A DNA stretch of 64,000 nucleotides from Charina bottae (taxonomy: Eukaryota > Chordata > Lepidosauria > Squamata > Charinaidae): contig JALMGJ010000005.1 in the NCBI GenBank assembly GCA_023362775.1, forward strand, positions 87,183,421 to 87,247,420. Direction: 5' to 3'. The notes beneath the pieces are model-generated. The model was not told the DNA's origin and made no database searches. It saw nothing but the letters and a program-made list of their open reading frames with translations. This document shows positions 48,973 to 59,717 of this stretch, piece after piece. Position numbers and translations under genes: made by a program. Numbering within the stretch: the stretch's first letter is position 1; every line of letters begins with the position of its first letter.

Positions 48973-49404
48973 TGATGGAGTTTTGAAGGTTAATAAAAGT
49001 ACTCCAAGCAGCTATCCTGCAGAATAGAAGCATGGACCAGCAGGGACTTGCACTTTAAGCTTAAGTATGTTCAGAAATAAATTCAGTCTTCACACGTTAG
49101 TAAGATGAAGAAAAATAGAGATAGCTTACATTTATTCAGTAGATCTGGATACAAGTAGATTCATGGTAGATTCATGTGTGCAAGCAAGATGTAATGGACG
49201 AGAGCTGCATTGTGCAGCCCTCCTGCTTGAAGGTGTGCCCAAGGAGTAAAGGAGGTTGTTAATCCCCCAAACTCAAGAAGAAGAAGGAAGTGGAAATCAG
49301 ATGACCCATGTGACATCCCACAAGTACAATAGAGATGCGTTTTACTAGAAAAGACCCCCCTTATGCTTATGAGGCAATGCTTAGTTGACCCGATGATTCC
49401 AACA
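48973..49404 (-). repeat. Copia 3' LTR
   Basis: It aligns along its length with the LTR at 54608-55043, with scattered substitutions and a few small indels (for example AGATTCATGTGTG against TGATCTGCGTG). Upstream on the minus strand, GAGACATGCTAACTTGAGAAGAGG precedes it and is the expected polypurine-tract position (TTGAGAAGAGG). Confidence 0.92.
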
Positions 49405-49416
49405 CCTCTTCTCAAG

Positions 49417-50951
49417 TTAGCATGTCTCAGAGTCCACATGGTTCAACTTCTTCTGCAGTTCTTGGTAACTACTCCTCGGCAATGGCTTCATGAGAATGTC
49501 TGCAGTCATGTTCCTTGTGGGACAATAGTCTAGTCTGACTATTCCTTGCTGTTGCAAGTTTCTTACTGCATGATACTTAACATCAATGTGTTTAGTTCTC
49601 CCATTAATCCTTTCTGACTGTGAGAGCCTAATACAAATTTTGTTGTCTTCATAGGCCTGAATAGGGGTAGATTCCTCTATCCCCATGTCTTCAAGCAGTA
49701 GCTTGAGCCATGAAACCTCTTTGCATGCTTCTGCTGCTGACACATACTCCACCTCTGTGGATGAATGTGCGACTGTAGCTTGCTTATGGCTTCCCCAGCT
49801 TACTGCCCCACCCCCATAGAAAATACATGCCCACTAGTGGATTTACGGTCAGTAATGTCTTCTGCCCAATCCACATCTGTAAATCCCACTAGTTTTCGAT
49901 TGTCAGTGGCTGGTAGCTTTAGTTTTAGGTGTATGGTGCCCTTTAGGTACCTTCCCACCCACTTAACACCAGTCCAGTCTCTCTGTGTGGGTGTGGTAGT
50001 CTTTCTGCATATAATGTTTACTGCAGCTGCTATGTCTGGCCTAGTGGTAGTGGCTAGATACAATAGCTTACCTATGGCACTTTTATAGCCATTGTTCTCT
50101 GGTAAAAGTTCACTAGGTTCCTGTTGCTTGTGGAAACCTGTTTCCATTGGTGTTGGCATAGGATTGGCATTTTGCAGTCCTATGCTTTCCAACAGTTCTA
50201 GGATCTTTTGCTTCTGGCTTAGAAGAAAGCTTCCATCTTCTTCCTTTTCAATCTGTATCCCCACATAGTAGCTGGCATTGTCCAGATGCTTGACTTCTAC
50301 TTCTTTGTTCAGGTTGGACACGATTTCATCAAAGTCTCTTTTGTTATTATGGCAAATCATCAAATCATCCACATAACAAAGAACATACACCTCTCTGCCA
50401 TTTCTGCATCTTGTGTAAAGACAGGGATCAGCTTTGCCTTGGACAAAGCCTTGCTTAAGAAGTACTTGGTTCAACTTCTTATTCCATGCTCTTGCTGCTT
50501 GCTGCAGGCCATAAATCCCCTTCTGAAGTTTGCAAACGAGTTGCTGTGTCTTGGGATCGGCGAAGCCTGGAGATTGTAGCATGTACAGTTCTTCCTCTAT
50601 CTCTCCATGTAGAAATGCAGTTTTTACATCTAGGTGTTCAACACTCATGTTCCTGGAAGCTGCTAGACTCAGAAGCATTCTGATTGTGGTATGTTTTACA
50701 ACAGGAGCAGAACATTCATCGTAATCAATTCCATATTTTTGTGAATAGCCTTTTGCGACTAGTCTAGCTTTGTATCTTTGTACTTCTCCATTTTCATCTT
50801 GTTTGGCTTTGAAAACCCATTTGCATCCTATGGATTTCTTGCCTTTGGGTAGTTTTTTCAAAGTCTGTGTTTTGTTCTTGTGTAGAGCTTCTTGATCTTC
50901 TTGTGCTGCTTTCTTCCACTTGCTTGCTTCATCTGGTGGCATTTGATGCAC
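49417..50951 (-). pseudogene. Copia reverse transcriptase and RNase H, one frameshift
   Basis: The 383-codon open frame (50951-49800) holds the RVT_2 signature motifs CKWVFKAKQDENGEVQRYKA, LDVKTAFLHGEIEEELYM, KGIYGLQQAARAWN and the catalytic YVDD near 50365. It continues to KLLYLATTTRPDIAAAV and WAEDITDRKSTSGHVF, the start of RNase H. A single frameshift at about 49790 separates it from the RNase H C-terminus (49752-49417: EYVSAAEACKEVSWLKLLLE, TKHIDVKYHAVR, MTADILMKPLP). This is the best-preserved part of the element. Confidence 0.93.
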
Positions 50952-51032
50952 TTCGTTCCATGATGCAGGTTCTTTTGGTAATGACGACCTTGCAAGGTAG
51001 GTGAGTCTCTCGGCTGGAACTCCTTTGTTGGG

Positions 51033-52332
51033 TCATGATGAGCATCTTGGAGCAGGTTCAGGAGTGGCACTTGGTGGTTCAACCCCTTCTGCATCCTCGG
51101 CCTCATCATCTGACTCTGGTGGAGTTTCTGCCTGGGCTTCTATCTCCATCTGGGTCGGTGTGGTGGTTGTATCTTTGAATGTTGGGCTAAACATCTCAAG
51201 CTGGTAACTGCGGCTGTTGGTTTCTCTGCAGCCATCATCAGCATGACTATGGTAGCCTTTCTCTCGTTCATCGAAGTACACCAATCTGCATGTGCTTACT
51301 TTTCCTGTCTTTGGGTTCAGGATTCTGTATCCCTTGCTTCCTGGAGCATACCCGATCATGATGCCTTCTTCAGCTCTGGGGTCTAGTTTGGATCTCTTTT
51401 CTTTTGGTATGTGTGCATAAGCTTTGGATCCAAACACTCTCAGATGCTTTACGCTTGGTTTGCATTCATGCCATAGCTCAAAAGGTGTTACCTCATTGGC
51501 TTTGGTTGGCTATTCTGTAAGTATGTTGCTGTTAAAACAGCATCTGCCCAGTATTTGTCAGGCAGATCTGCTTCTAAAACCATACATATTACCATGCCCA
51601 TTAGTGAGCGATTTTTCCTCTCTGCAACTCCATTTTGTTCAGGCGTGTATGGAGTGGTTAGTCTGTGTTCTATGCCTAGCTGTGTTAGGTATGTTTGCAT
51701 GGTTTGTGAAATGAACTCACCTCCTCAATCACTTTGGAGGGCTTGAGGGGTTCTGTTGAACTTGTTGGTCACCATGGCTACATACGCTTTCAGCATGTCC
51801 ACTGTTTGGGATTTCTCCTTCATTAGGTAGGTTACACAGTATCTGGAAAAATCATCTATAAAGCATAAAACATATTTATTTCCACCCGCTGATGCTTGAA
51901 GAGGTCCACACAAATCAGTGTGGATAAGTTCAAGTGGCTTAGTTGCCCACCTTTCCCTTTGTTTGGTTATGGCTGATCTTGTTGCTTTTCCTTTGATGCA
52001 TATCACACATTTTGATTGGCATTTATCATGGTTGCTTATTCAAAATCTCTTACCATGTCTTCAGTTTTCATTCTTAAAATTGTGTTAAAATCACGGTGCG
52101 CAAAATGTCTGTGCCAGGTGGTGGCACTGTTGTCCTCCTTTTGCTGCCGATAGGTGAGGCTGACATCTGGTGGGGGTTGTTCATAGTGCACCTGGTAAAC
52201 GCCATCCTTCTGAAAACCTGTAACATAAATCTTTTCTCCACTGGTGACTTTATATTGTCCATTAGCATTAAAAATCACCCTCTTGATGAGGGTGAAAGAG
52301 GAGAGTGCAAAAGCTGGCTTGAAACTCAACAT
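51033..52332 (-). pseudogene. Copia integrase region, with stops
   Basis: A GAG-pre-integrase/zinc-binding segment is visible (TTWHRHFAHRDFNTILRM), followed by the catalytic core with the first aspartate in LIHTDLCGPLQ. The second aspartate is at LQSD, immediately followed by a stop where an arginine is expected, consistent with CGA-to-TGA decay. The glutamate lies in PYTPEQNGVAERKNR. Downstream are the conserved RVFGSKAYAHIP and IMIGYAPGSKGYRI motifs. There are at least two further frame breaks. The C-terminal acidic stretch (ESDDEAEDAEG) is usual before reverse transcriptase. Confidence 0.9.
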
Positions 52333-53007
52333 TAAAAAAAACTCAGATCATGGCATCTGGTCCCATCACTTCCTGGCAAATAGAAGGGGAAGAAATGGAA
52401 GCAGTGACAGATTTTATTTTCTTCGGCTCCAAGATCACCGCAGACGGTGACTGCAGCCATGAAATTAAAAGACGCTTGCTCCTTGGGAGGAAAGCTATGG
52501 CAAACCTAGACAGCATATCAAAAGGCAGAGACATCACCTTGCATCACAAAGGTCCGTATAATTAAAGCTATGGTTTTCCCAGTAGTAATGTATGGCTGTG
52601 AGAGATGGGCCATAAGGAAGGCTGAACGCTGAAGAATTGATGCTTTCGAGCTGTGGTGCTGGAGAAGACTCTTAAGAGTCCCTTGGACTGCAAGGAGGTC
52701 AAATCAGTCAATCCTAAAGGAAATCAACCCTGAGTGCTCATTGGAAGGACAGATACTGAAGCTGAAGCTCAAATACTTTGGCCACTTAATGGGAAGAGAG
52801 GACTCACTGGAAAAGACCCTGATGCTGGGAAAGACTGAAGGCAAAAGGAGAAGGGGACGGCAGAGGATGAGATGGTTAGATAGCATCACCGATGTAATGA
52901 ACATGAATTTGAATAAACTCTGGGAGACAGTGGAGGACAGGAAGGCCTGGCGTGCTATGGTCCATGAGGTGACGAAGAGTCCGACTTAACTAAATGACTG
53001 AACAACA
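52279..53007 (+). mobile_element. RTE-BovB LINE, 729 bp, nested in copia
   Basis: The plus strand has ITSWQIEGEEMEAVTDFIFF, KRRLLLGRKAMANLDSISKG, LKLKYFGHLMGREDSLEKTL and RRRGRQRMRWLDSITDVMNM. It ends AACTAAATGACTGAACAACA. It is flanked by a 15-bp duplication AGCATTAAAAATCAC at 52264-52278 and 53008-53022. Removing it rejoins the copia frame, so it inserted after copia. 5'-truncated; several frame changes. Confidence 0.96.
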
Positions 53008-53022
53008 AGCATTAAAAATCAC

Positions 53023-53156
53023 ATCAAATGTTAATGTTATGTAATGTTAAAGCTAATGTTATGCTTCATTCTGTGTTTACACTTAGCTCACAAAAGTCAC
53101 GTTTATTCCCACATACGTGTCTGCTGGCCCCTGAATAAATTACCTATCATCTAGGA
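53023..53156 (-). pseudogene. Copia aspartic protease remnant
   Basis: On the minus strand the frame reads VIYSGASRHVCGNKRDF then CELSVNTE and a stop. The copia protease active site is normally D-S-G-A-S. Here the aspartate position is tyrosine, so the enzyme would be dead. It is cut off from the rest of gag by the hAT element at 53157 and from integrase by the BovB copy ending at 53007. Confidence 0.6.
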
Positions 53157-53498
53157 CAGAGCTTATCCAAACTTTTCATGTTGGTGACACACTTTTTAGA
53201 CATGCATCATTTCGTGACACACTCTTACAGCAGGGCATCGTTTCGTGACACACTCTTACAGCAGGGCACAAGGCAGGCACTAGGACCTGTGTGGAATCAC
53301 ATCAGGTTTGGAGGCAGCAAGACACAAGGCAGGCACTAGGACCTTCGTGGAATCCTGGCAGGGCAGGTTTGGAGGCAGCAAGGCACAAGGCAGGCACTAG
53401 AACCTGTGTGGAAGCCAGGAGGCAGCAGCAGCCACGACACACCCAGACACTGCAGCCGACACACTAACGTGTCCTGACACACAGTTTGGAAAGCTCTG
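53157..53498 (-). mobile_element. Non-autonomous hAT element, minisatellite-bearing family, copy 3 (in copia)
   Basis: Reverse orientation: CAGAGCTTATCCAAACTT at the left, AGTTTGGAAAGCTCTG at the right. Duplications ATCTAGGA (53149-53156) and GTCTAGGA (53499-53506) agree at 7 of 8. The interior has about three CAGGTCCTAGTGCCTGCC-type units plus two direct CGTGACACACTCTTACAGCAGGGCA repeats. Confidence 0.85.
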
Positions 53499-54540
53499 GT
53501 CTAGGACTTCTATTGGTATCATCTCTATAAGCAGTGTGTAAAGCCTTCTCATGCTTAAAATTTTTCTCTTTGGAAAAATCTTTCTTTTCTTTATTTCTAC
53601 AGAATCTTGCAATGTGACCTGGCCTCTTACATGAATTACAGACAATGGCCTTTTGGTGTTTTTGATGAATCACTAATTGCTCTAGCTCATGTTTACCCTT
53701 TGTTGCTAGGTAACCAATGTCTTTGCTAGGCAATCTATTATTATGCAAATTCTCTTGCCTTCAAGATTCTGATCTAATGGCTCCTAGAAGCTGAGAAAAA
53801 TTATTGCCTTCTAAATTCAAACCAGCAACAAATGGAAAAAATCTATTTGGTAACATGCTTAGCAAAAAAGACATCTTAAGTTTTTCATTCATGAGATTCT
53901 GAACTGTGCTCAGCTGATCAAAGATTGTCTGTATTCTGATCAGGTGGTCATTTACATTTCCACTGTCTTCCAAATTACATGCATGCAGTTCTCGTAACAA
54001 AGAGATCACTTTGTGATCATCAGCTTCTGAATATAAGGTGCATAAATTCTCAATCATTTCCTTAGCAGTAGAAATATTTTTAATCTCTGCTAATCTGTGA
54101 TCTGGAAAAGATCTAGCGATAAGAATTTTAGCTCTCTTATCCTTTTTCTTCCACTGTGTTTTGGCTTCCTCCCCATCTTCTGGTTTTTTTGTTGTTTATT
54201 CGTTCAGTCGCTTCCGACTCTTCGTGACTTCATGGACCAGCCCACGCCAGAGCTTCCTGTCAGCCATCACCATCCCCAGCTCCCCAATGGTTGAGTCTGT
54301 CACCTCCAGAATAGGTTCAGGTAAATTCAGAACATCCAAACAATCTTCAAAATCTAGCTGCATCCTTAATCTGAATAGCCATGCTGAGTAATTATCCTCA
54401 GTCAATCTTGGTATGGGGGAGGGGCACCCTCCTTTTTCTCCATTGTTTAGAGAGAGAGAAAAAAATTCTGAACGTAGCTTTTTAAATGTGCAAGTGGCTT
54501 CCCTTTTTGTGGCTGTGAGGCCAACAAAAAAAATCATATC
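53464..54540 (-). pseudogene. Copia gag, disrupted
   Basis: In minus-strand order there is PRLTEDNYSAWLFRLRMQLD at the gag N-terminus, then the BovB tail insertion. The gag core follows (ENLCTLYSEADDHKVISLLR; LSMLPNRFFPFVAGL) to a frame break near 53760. A zinc knuckle CNSCKRPGHIARFC with CX2CX4HX4C spacing lies at about 53598-53640. An ATG just after the LTR (54602) opens only a short repeat-like peptide. The nucleocapsid motif is intact although the frame is broken. Confidence 0.85.
54187..54314 (-). mobile_element. BovB-type 3' terminal fragment in copia gag
   Basis: The reverse complement ATTCTGGAGGTGACAGACTC...GTCACGAAGAGTCGGAAGCGACTGAACGAATAAACAACAA matches the tail of the 30440-30718 copy. 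It is similar in length to the fragment at 38058. Confidence 0.85.
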
Positions 54541-54607
54541 AGTACTGCACTGGTTTGTACTTGTCTTGTACTGGTTTGTACTGGTCTTGTACTGGTCCCA
54601 TAAACCT

Positions 54608-55043
54608 TGATGGAGTTTTGAAGGTTAATAAAAGAACTCCAAGCAAGCAACTATCTTGCAGAGTAGAAGTGTGGACTAGCAGGGACTTGCACTTTAAGCT
54701 TAATAACATTCAGAAATAAATTCAGTCTTCACACATTAGTTAGATGAAGAAAAATAAATATAGCTTACATTTATTCAGTAGATCTGGATACAAGTAGTTT
54801 CATGGTTGATCTGCGTGCAAGCAAGATGTAATGGACGAGAGCTGCATTGTGCAGCCCTCCTGCTTGAAGGTGTGCCCAAGGAGTAAAGGAGGTTGTTAAT
54901 CCCCCAAACTCAAGAAGGAGGAGGAAGTGGAAATCAGGTGACCCATGTGACATCCCACAAGTACAATAGAGATGCGTTTTACTAGAAAAGACCCCCCTTA
55001 TGCTTATGAGGCAATGCTGAGTTGACCCCTGATGATTCCAACA
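54608..55043 (-). repeat. Copia 5' LTR
   Basis: On the minus strand it opens TGTTGGAATCATCAGGGGTC and closes CAAAACTCCATCA. AATGTAAGCTATATTTATT and AATTTATTTCTGAA lie in the second half. Internal sequence starts at GGTTTATGGGACCAG, where the primer-binding site should be. I could not match it to a tRNA. Confidence 0.9.
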
Positions 55044-55048
55044 AAAAC

Positions 55049-56659
55049 TAGGATGATGTCAAATGGTTCAGAAAACAGCTCGTATGTATATTCAATGAGG
55101 ACAACTGGTACAATGTTCTGAAATATCTAGAGATACTTCAAAATAAAATGAAGAGTTCAATCATGTTTCCAGCGATGATGATTACTGTACCGTATTTTCC
55201 CTCCCATGACTTGTAAAAGCAGAATAAGATATGAAAAAAGAATGAAAGATATGCAAAGTGGGTGAAGCAATTACAATTTTTAATAATATTTTTCAAGAAA
55301 TGTGCAAAATGTTCTGAGTTGGAGCATTCTGTTGCAAGTGTTCTGAGCTTGGAACAAAACATTAAGACAAAATCTTGATCCTGGAACAAGAAATTTGGCA
55401 CTTGAGAAATAAGATGTTCCTTCCCATTTGCAGTAGTGGTAACTCTTTTAATTAAAAATGTGCATCTTATAATTTCCTAGGTGTTCTTTATTCACATTAA
55501 GTCCTAAATCATTCTAACATTAAGTCCTTAATCATTCTAACTTTTCCATTTGTTTAGTGCTTCATCAGGGATATCGTGCTTAAACCGGAACTATATTTTT
55601 GAGAATATGTAACCAACCAACAGGAAGTCTCGCTGAGTTCTATGAACTTTCCACAAATGTGCGCAAAGGATATTGAATTTTCAACACAGAGATGAAGTTG
55701 GCCTACCACACATGCGGGACATGTTAAATTTTATTTCTTCTTTTAACAGAACTGAATGAAAAGCTGCTTTTAATTATTGGCTGGAAGCTATTCATTTGAG
55801 AAAGCAATATTGAGCTAAATATTTCTACCTCTTGTATTAAAGTGATAAAACCCACATCTATAAAAATATAATATTAATTGGCTGCTCAACAATCAGCTCA
55901 ACTTCATAAAGGTTTGCAAATGCATTCACATATCTTTTTAGATGAAGAATATCTTTTACATTCTTCCTCATACTGTGAAAAATAAAAATAAAATAAAAAT
56001 CCTTGGAAAGCAGGGAATATTGTCTTTAACATAGGCACACATCTATGGTATGGACATCTCTTTTGATCAAGTTTGAATAGTTGATTTGATTTGAGAAGTC
56101 AAATCAATTTGATTTTATTTGCGTCACCAATCAGATTGTTGAACTGAATCAAATTAAACTGTTGATTCAGTTCAGAAAACAGCTTCCAATTCAATTCAAC
56201 AATTCCAATTGCCTTAGTATTGAATTTTGAATCAAATACCTGTACTTGCACAGCTGAAAGGGAGAACAAATGAACTACACTCGTGGTCAACTTGTAAAGT
56301 CACTTACTAAGACCCAAACCTCTTTGCCTGGATCCCCAAAAGGGACCCACATTATTCCCAGTGTTCCTACAAATATGCTTCTCTTTCTTTCTGCCATCTT
56401 TGCTTTTGTCAGCTTCAGAAATCTACCCACCCATCCCAAATCTATTTGCATGTGTACCTAAAAGAAAGGTAACTTCCCTATCTACAAATTAAATGAACTC
56501 AGACTCATACCATTCTCAAAAGTTTTTCTGGGCCTTAAATTGGTGGCACATTCTAGAACATCTCACAACTAACATCCCAAGAAGCAGTAAAAGGCATCAA
56601 ATGTAAAAGAAACATGGAAGTAAACTAGGAGTCAACTGATTATTATCCTAGTGAAATAG
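55049..56659. other. Unassigned DNA
   Basis: At 56085-56240 words of the type TTGATT/AATCAA alternate in both orientations (CAAATCAATTTGATTTTATTTG), possibly an old inverted-repeat element. Otherwise nothing. Confidence 0.35.
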
Positions 56660-56667
56660 ATCTAGAG

Positions 56668-56807
56668 CAGTGTTTCTCAACCTTGGCAACTTGAAGATGT
56701 GTGGACTTCAACTCCCAGAATTCCCCAGCCAGCATAGCATAGCTGGCTGGGGAATTCTGGGAGTTGAAGTCCACACATCTTCAAGCTGTCAAGGTTGAGA
56801 AACACTG
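56668..56807. mobile_element. 140-bp hAT-type MITE, near-perfect hairpin
   Basis: It starts CAGTGTTTCTCAACCTTG, ends CAAGGTTGAGAAACACTG, with a perfect 8-bp duplication ATCTAGAG (56660-56667 and 56808-56815). The two halves are almost exact complements meeting at AGCATAGCATAGCT, so the whole element folds on itself. Confidence 0.95.
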
Positions 56808-56815
56808 ATCTAGAG

Positions 56816-57740
56816 GGAGAAGAGCAGGGGAAGGAGGGGAGAGGAAAAAAACAGAGGCAGAGCATCTGCAAGAAACCAAGGGACTTCTTGGTTACTACAT
56901 CTGACATGTCCAAAGTTAAGACAAAGCCAGTCACCCAGATCCTGGTGGTCTATACAAGGGATTAGAAGTAATAGATTGAAGAGAACTTCTCTTTGTAGAG
57001 ATTGACAAACAGCTAGTACTGAAAGATATTTGACATTATTGCTATTTTGCTCATTTTATTCACTTTCCACATTGTTCACAGCCATAATTGTTCTACAGTG
57101 ACTGCATGATCGCTTTATAAATAAAGAACATCATGATTAGTCCAACGACTGATTCTCAGACTTGCTCTCATATGGTGTCATTAGATCTTCAGAGTAAGCC
57201 ACCATTTTCCTCCTGTTCTCATCCATCACACAAACATTCAGATCTAATCTCTTGCACACAGGGAAGAAAAGGAGGTGCGTGTGTGTCTCTCTGTGTGTGT
57301 GTTTTCTCAGAGAAAATGTGGAGTGAAAAAAGTCCACCCTTGCCATCATTCCACAGCTCAGTTGGCGTAGGAAAGAGTAATTTTTGTGGCGGCTTCTTGG
57401 CTCTAAAAGGACCATTTCTGATGATGTTTAGGAAAATGTCAAATTATTCCACCTGACATTCTGTTGTTTTAAATAGCTGTGAAGGTTTTAACTTTACCCT
57501 TTTGATTTTAACACCTTAAGTTTGTTTTGTTGTGCTACTTGATAGTGTTCACTTCACTTTATGTTGTTTTCAAAAAGAACAAAATGTTCCATTAAGTATT
57601 TTAAAGCATCTCTCCTGGGAAAATAGGAAGAAGAGAGAACTCCTGTTCATGACCTGCCAAAGCATTATACTGCCTACATCTGAGTAGGGAAAACAGAAAA
57701 GCAGCTATTCTTCCTTCTCCTGTGTATGCAGACTACAAGC
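56816..57740. other. Unassigned DNA
   Basis: Nothing recognised apart from a short TGTG run at about 57275-57302. Confidence 0.35.
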
Positions 57741-57744
57741 TTTT

Positions 57745-57850
57745 ATAAATGCCAGGAAAGGGTAAAATTTAGCTAGTTGGCAATGGGTGATCTTAAGAAG
57801 GTAAGCAGGGTCAGGCCTTGTCAGTATGTGAGTGGACAACGAGAAAGAAA
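57745..57850 (+). mobile_element. 5S rRNA-derived SINE fragment
   Basis: GGTGATCTTAAGAAGGTAAGCAGGGTCAGGCCTTGTCAGTATGTGAGTGG follows the 5S rRNA 3' half (GATCTCGGAAGCTAAGCAGGGTCGGGCCTGGTTAGTACTTGGATGG) with substitutions. It is not a functional 5S gene: the 5' half is missing and key bases differ. Confidence 0.6.
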
Positions 57851-58018
57851 TCTCAAGGTATGAGGCTATACTAGGAAAGTGAAAAAAGAGCAAGAAAAAC
57901 TACATGGGCATATCCATGAAGCGGACAGAGGTTTACCTTAACTGGAAGGTGACTTTCTCTTAAATAACAAAGCTGTGCAATGGTCTGGATATAAAGGTGA
58001 TTCAGAGTGTGCTTAGGG

Positions 58019-58688
58019 CAGAGCTTTCCAAACTGTGTGTCACAATACGTTAGTGTGTCAGCTGCAGTGTCTGGTTGTTGCTGCCTCCGAGCCCTGCCAG
58101 GATTCCGCGCAGGTCCTAGTGCCTGCCTTGTGCCTTGCTGCCTCCAAACCTGCCCTGCCAGGATTCCGCACAGGTTCTAGTGCCTGCCTTGTGCCCTGCT
58201 GCCTCCAAACCTGCTGTGATTCCGTGCAGGTCCTAGTGCCAGCCTTGTGCCTTGCTGCCTCCAAACCTGCCCTGCTGTGATTCCACGCAGGTCCTAGTGC
58301 CTGCCTTGTGCCTTGCTGCCTCCAAACCTGCCCTGCTGTGATTCCGCGCAGGTCCTAGTGCCTGCCTTGTGCCTTGCTGCCTCCAAACCTGCCCTGCCAG
58401 GATTCTGCACAGGTCCTAGTGCCTGCCTTGTGCCCTGCTGCCTCCAAACCTGCTGTGATTCTGTGCAGGTCCTAGTGCCTGCCTGGTGCCTTGCTGCCTC
58501 CAAACCTGCCCTTCCAGGATTCTGCGCAGGTCCTAGTGCCTGCCTTGTGCCTGGCTGCCTCCAAACCTGCCCTGCCAGGATTCCACGCAGGTCCTAGTGC
58601 CTGCCTTGTGCCCTGCTGTAAGAGTGTGTCACAAAATGATACATGTCTAAAAAGTGTGTCACCAACATGAAAAGTTTGGAAAGCTCTG
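58019..58688 (+). mobile_element. Non-autonomous hAT element, minisatellite-bearing family, copy 4 (longest)
   Basis: CAGAGCTTTCCAAACTGTGTGTC at the left and AGTTTGGAAAGCTCTG at the right, with duplications GCTTAGGG (58011-58018) and CCTTAGGG (58689-58696) agreeing at 7 of 8. It carries about eight to nine internal units, in shorter (TGCTGTGATTC) and longer (TGCCCTGCCAGGATTC) forms, giving 670 bp against 345 bp for copy 1. Confidence 0.88.
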
Positions 58689-58699
58689 CCTTAGGGGCT

Positions 58700-59165
58700 C
58701 ACCAGCCAGCAACTCCTTAAGGACAGTGCATCATTTCCTGAATTTGAATGACAGCAGGAAAAGCAAAACTAATGGGAACTTTCCTTCAAGAAAGAGAATT
58801 TGCCCTCTTTTCCTTCACAGAAGAACTGCTCAGGCTCACATTCTGATGTTCAGATCTTTTCATGCCAAGACAATATGGACAAATTAATCCTCACACTTGT
58901 GCCTGCACTATATATTCATGTGTTGGAAACTGCGTGGGACTGGGAGAGAAGCGAGGCAATCTGTTGCTTTTCAGCCTTCTAAGCAAGCACTGGAAATAAT
59001 TTCAAGGAGTATTTTACCGTACTCCGTTCTTTCACTGCCAACCTGGCTTTTTCAGTGTTGATTTCCAAAATGCAAAGACTGTAGGTGTCCTGCACAGCTT
59101 CCCCTTTATAAACTTGCACAAGGATCTCACTGTCTAACCAAGAATAAAAAGTTTTGTCTTTAAGG
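58700..59165. other. Unassigned DNA
   Basis: Nothing recognised. Confidence 0.35.
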
Positions 59166-59167
59166 CA

Positions 59168-59204
59168 ATATATATATATATATATTTGTTGTATATATTG
59201 TGTG

Positions 59205-59253
<49 letters not shown>

Positions 59254-59270
59254 ATACACACACATGAAAC
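59168..59270. repeat. (TA)n and (CA)n microsatellites
   Basis: TA run at 59168-59186, CA run at 59209-59268, and an 11-base G run close by at about 59295-59305. Confidence 0.94.
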
Positions 59271-59309
59271 TTAAGAATATGTGTTACATTAATGGGGGGG
59301 GGGGGAAAC

Positions 59310-59703
59310 AAACTCTTTGAACACAGATGGCCAAATGTCCCACTACCAACTGATATACTGTAAAACAAAGTCAATATGAGTTGAATTTGTCAAAAATGCT
59401 TGGAAACGGCAAGAGATCTGGCCCGATTTTGACAAAGGATTTTAATTTTAAAAAAACCAAAAAAGAAAAAAGTGTTACAGCCATCAAAGATGGGAATACT
59501 AATATATATATAGTTCTCCTGAAGATATAAATGTTCAACTATTTAAATTTTACTCAGACCTATATAATGAACATGAGAATATATATTATTATACAGAGGC
59601 TTTTAAAGCTAAAGTTGACCTTCCGCAACTACGTTTCTTACAACAACATTTATTAGCTGCTCCTTTGATGAAATGAGGTCAAAAAAGTGATTTTGGTTAT
59701 GAG
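59310..59703. other. Unassigned DNA, possible L1 fragment
   Basis: 59430-59660 (AAAGATGGGAATACTAATATATATATAG...TTTAAATTTTACTCAGACCTATATAATGAACATGAG) resembles inter-domain sequence of reptilian L1 ORF2, but I cannot place it securely. Confidence 0.3.
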
Positions 59704-59717
59704 TAATGGTAAAGTGA

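Larger units (their letters stand above)
48973..55043 (-). mobile_element. Ty1/copia LTR retrotransposon, near full length, inactive
   Basis: It has two LTRs of about 432-436 bp, TG...CA ends, and a perfect 5-bp target duplication AAAAC at 48968-48972 and 55044-55048. The minus-strand order is 5' LTR (54608-55043), gag, protease remnant, integrase, reverse transcriptase, RNase H, 3' LTR (48973-49404). Integrase before reverse transcriptase is the defining copia order. The coding regions carry stops and frameshifts. Three later insertions sit inside: a BovB copy (52279-53007), a hAT element (53157-53498) and a short BovB tail (54187-54314). The LTRs differ at scattered sites and by small indels, so it is not a recent insertion. 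Copia elements are sparse in amniotes. Confidence 0.95.

Noticed and set aside
57745..57850. Functional 5S rRNA gene
   Set aside because: Only the 3' half is similar, with many substitutions. A 5S-derived SINE fragment fits better.
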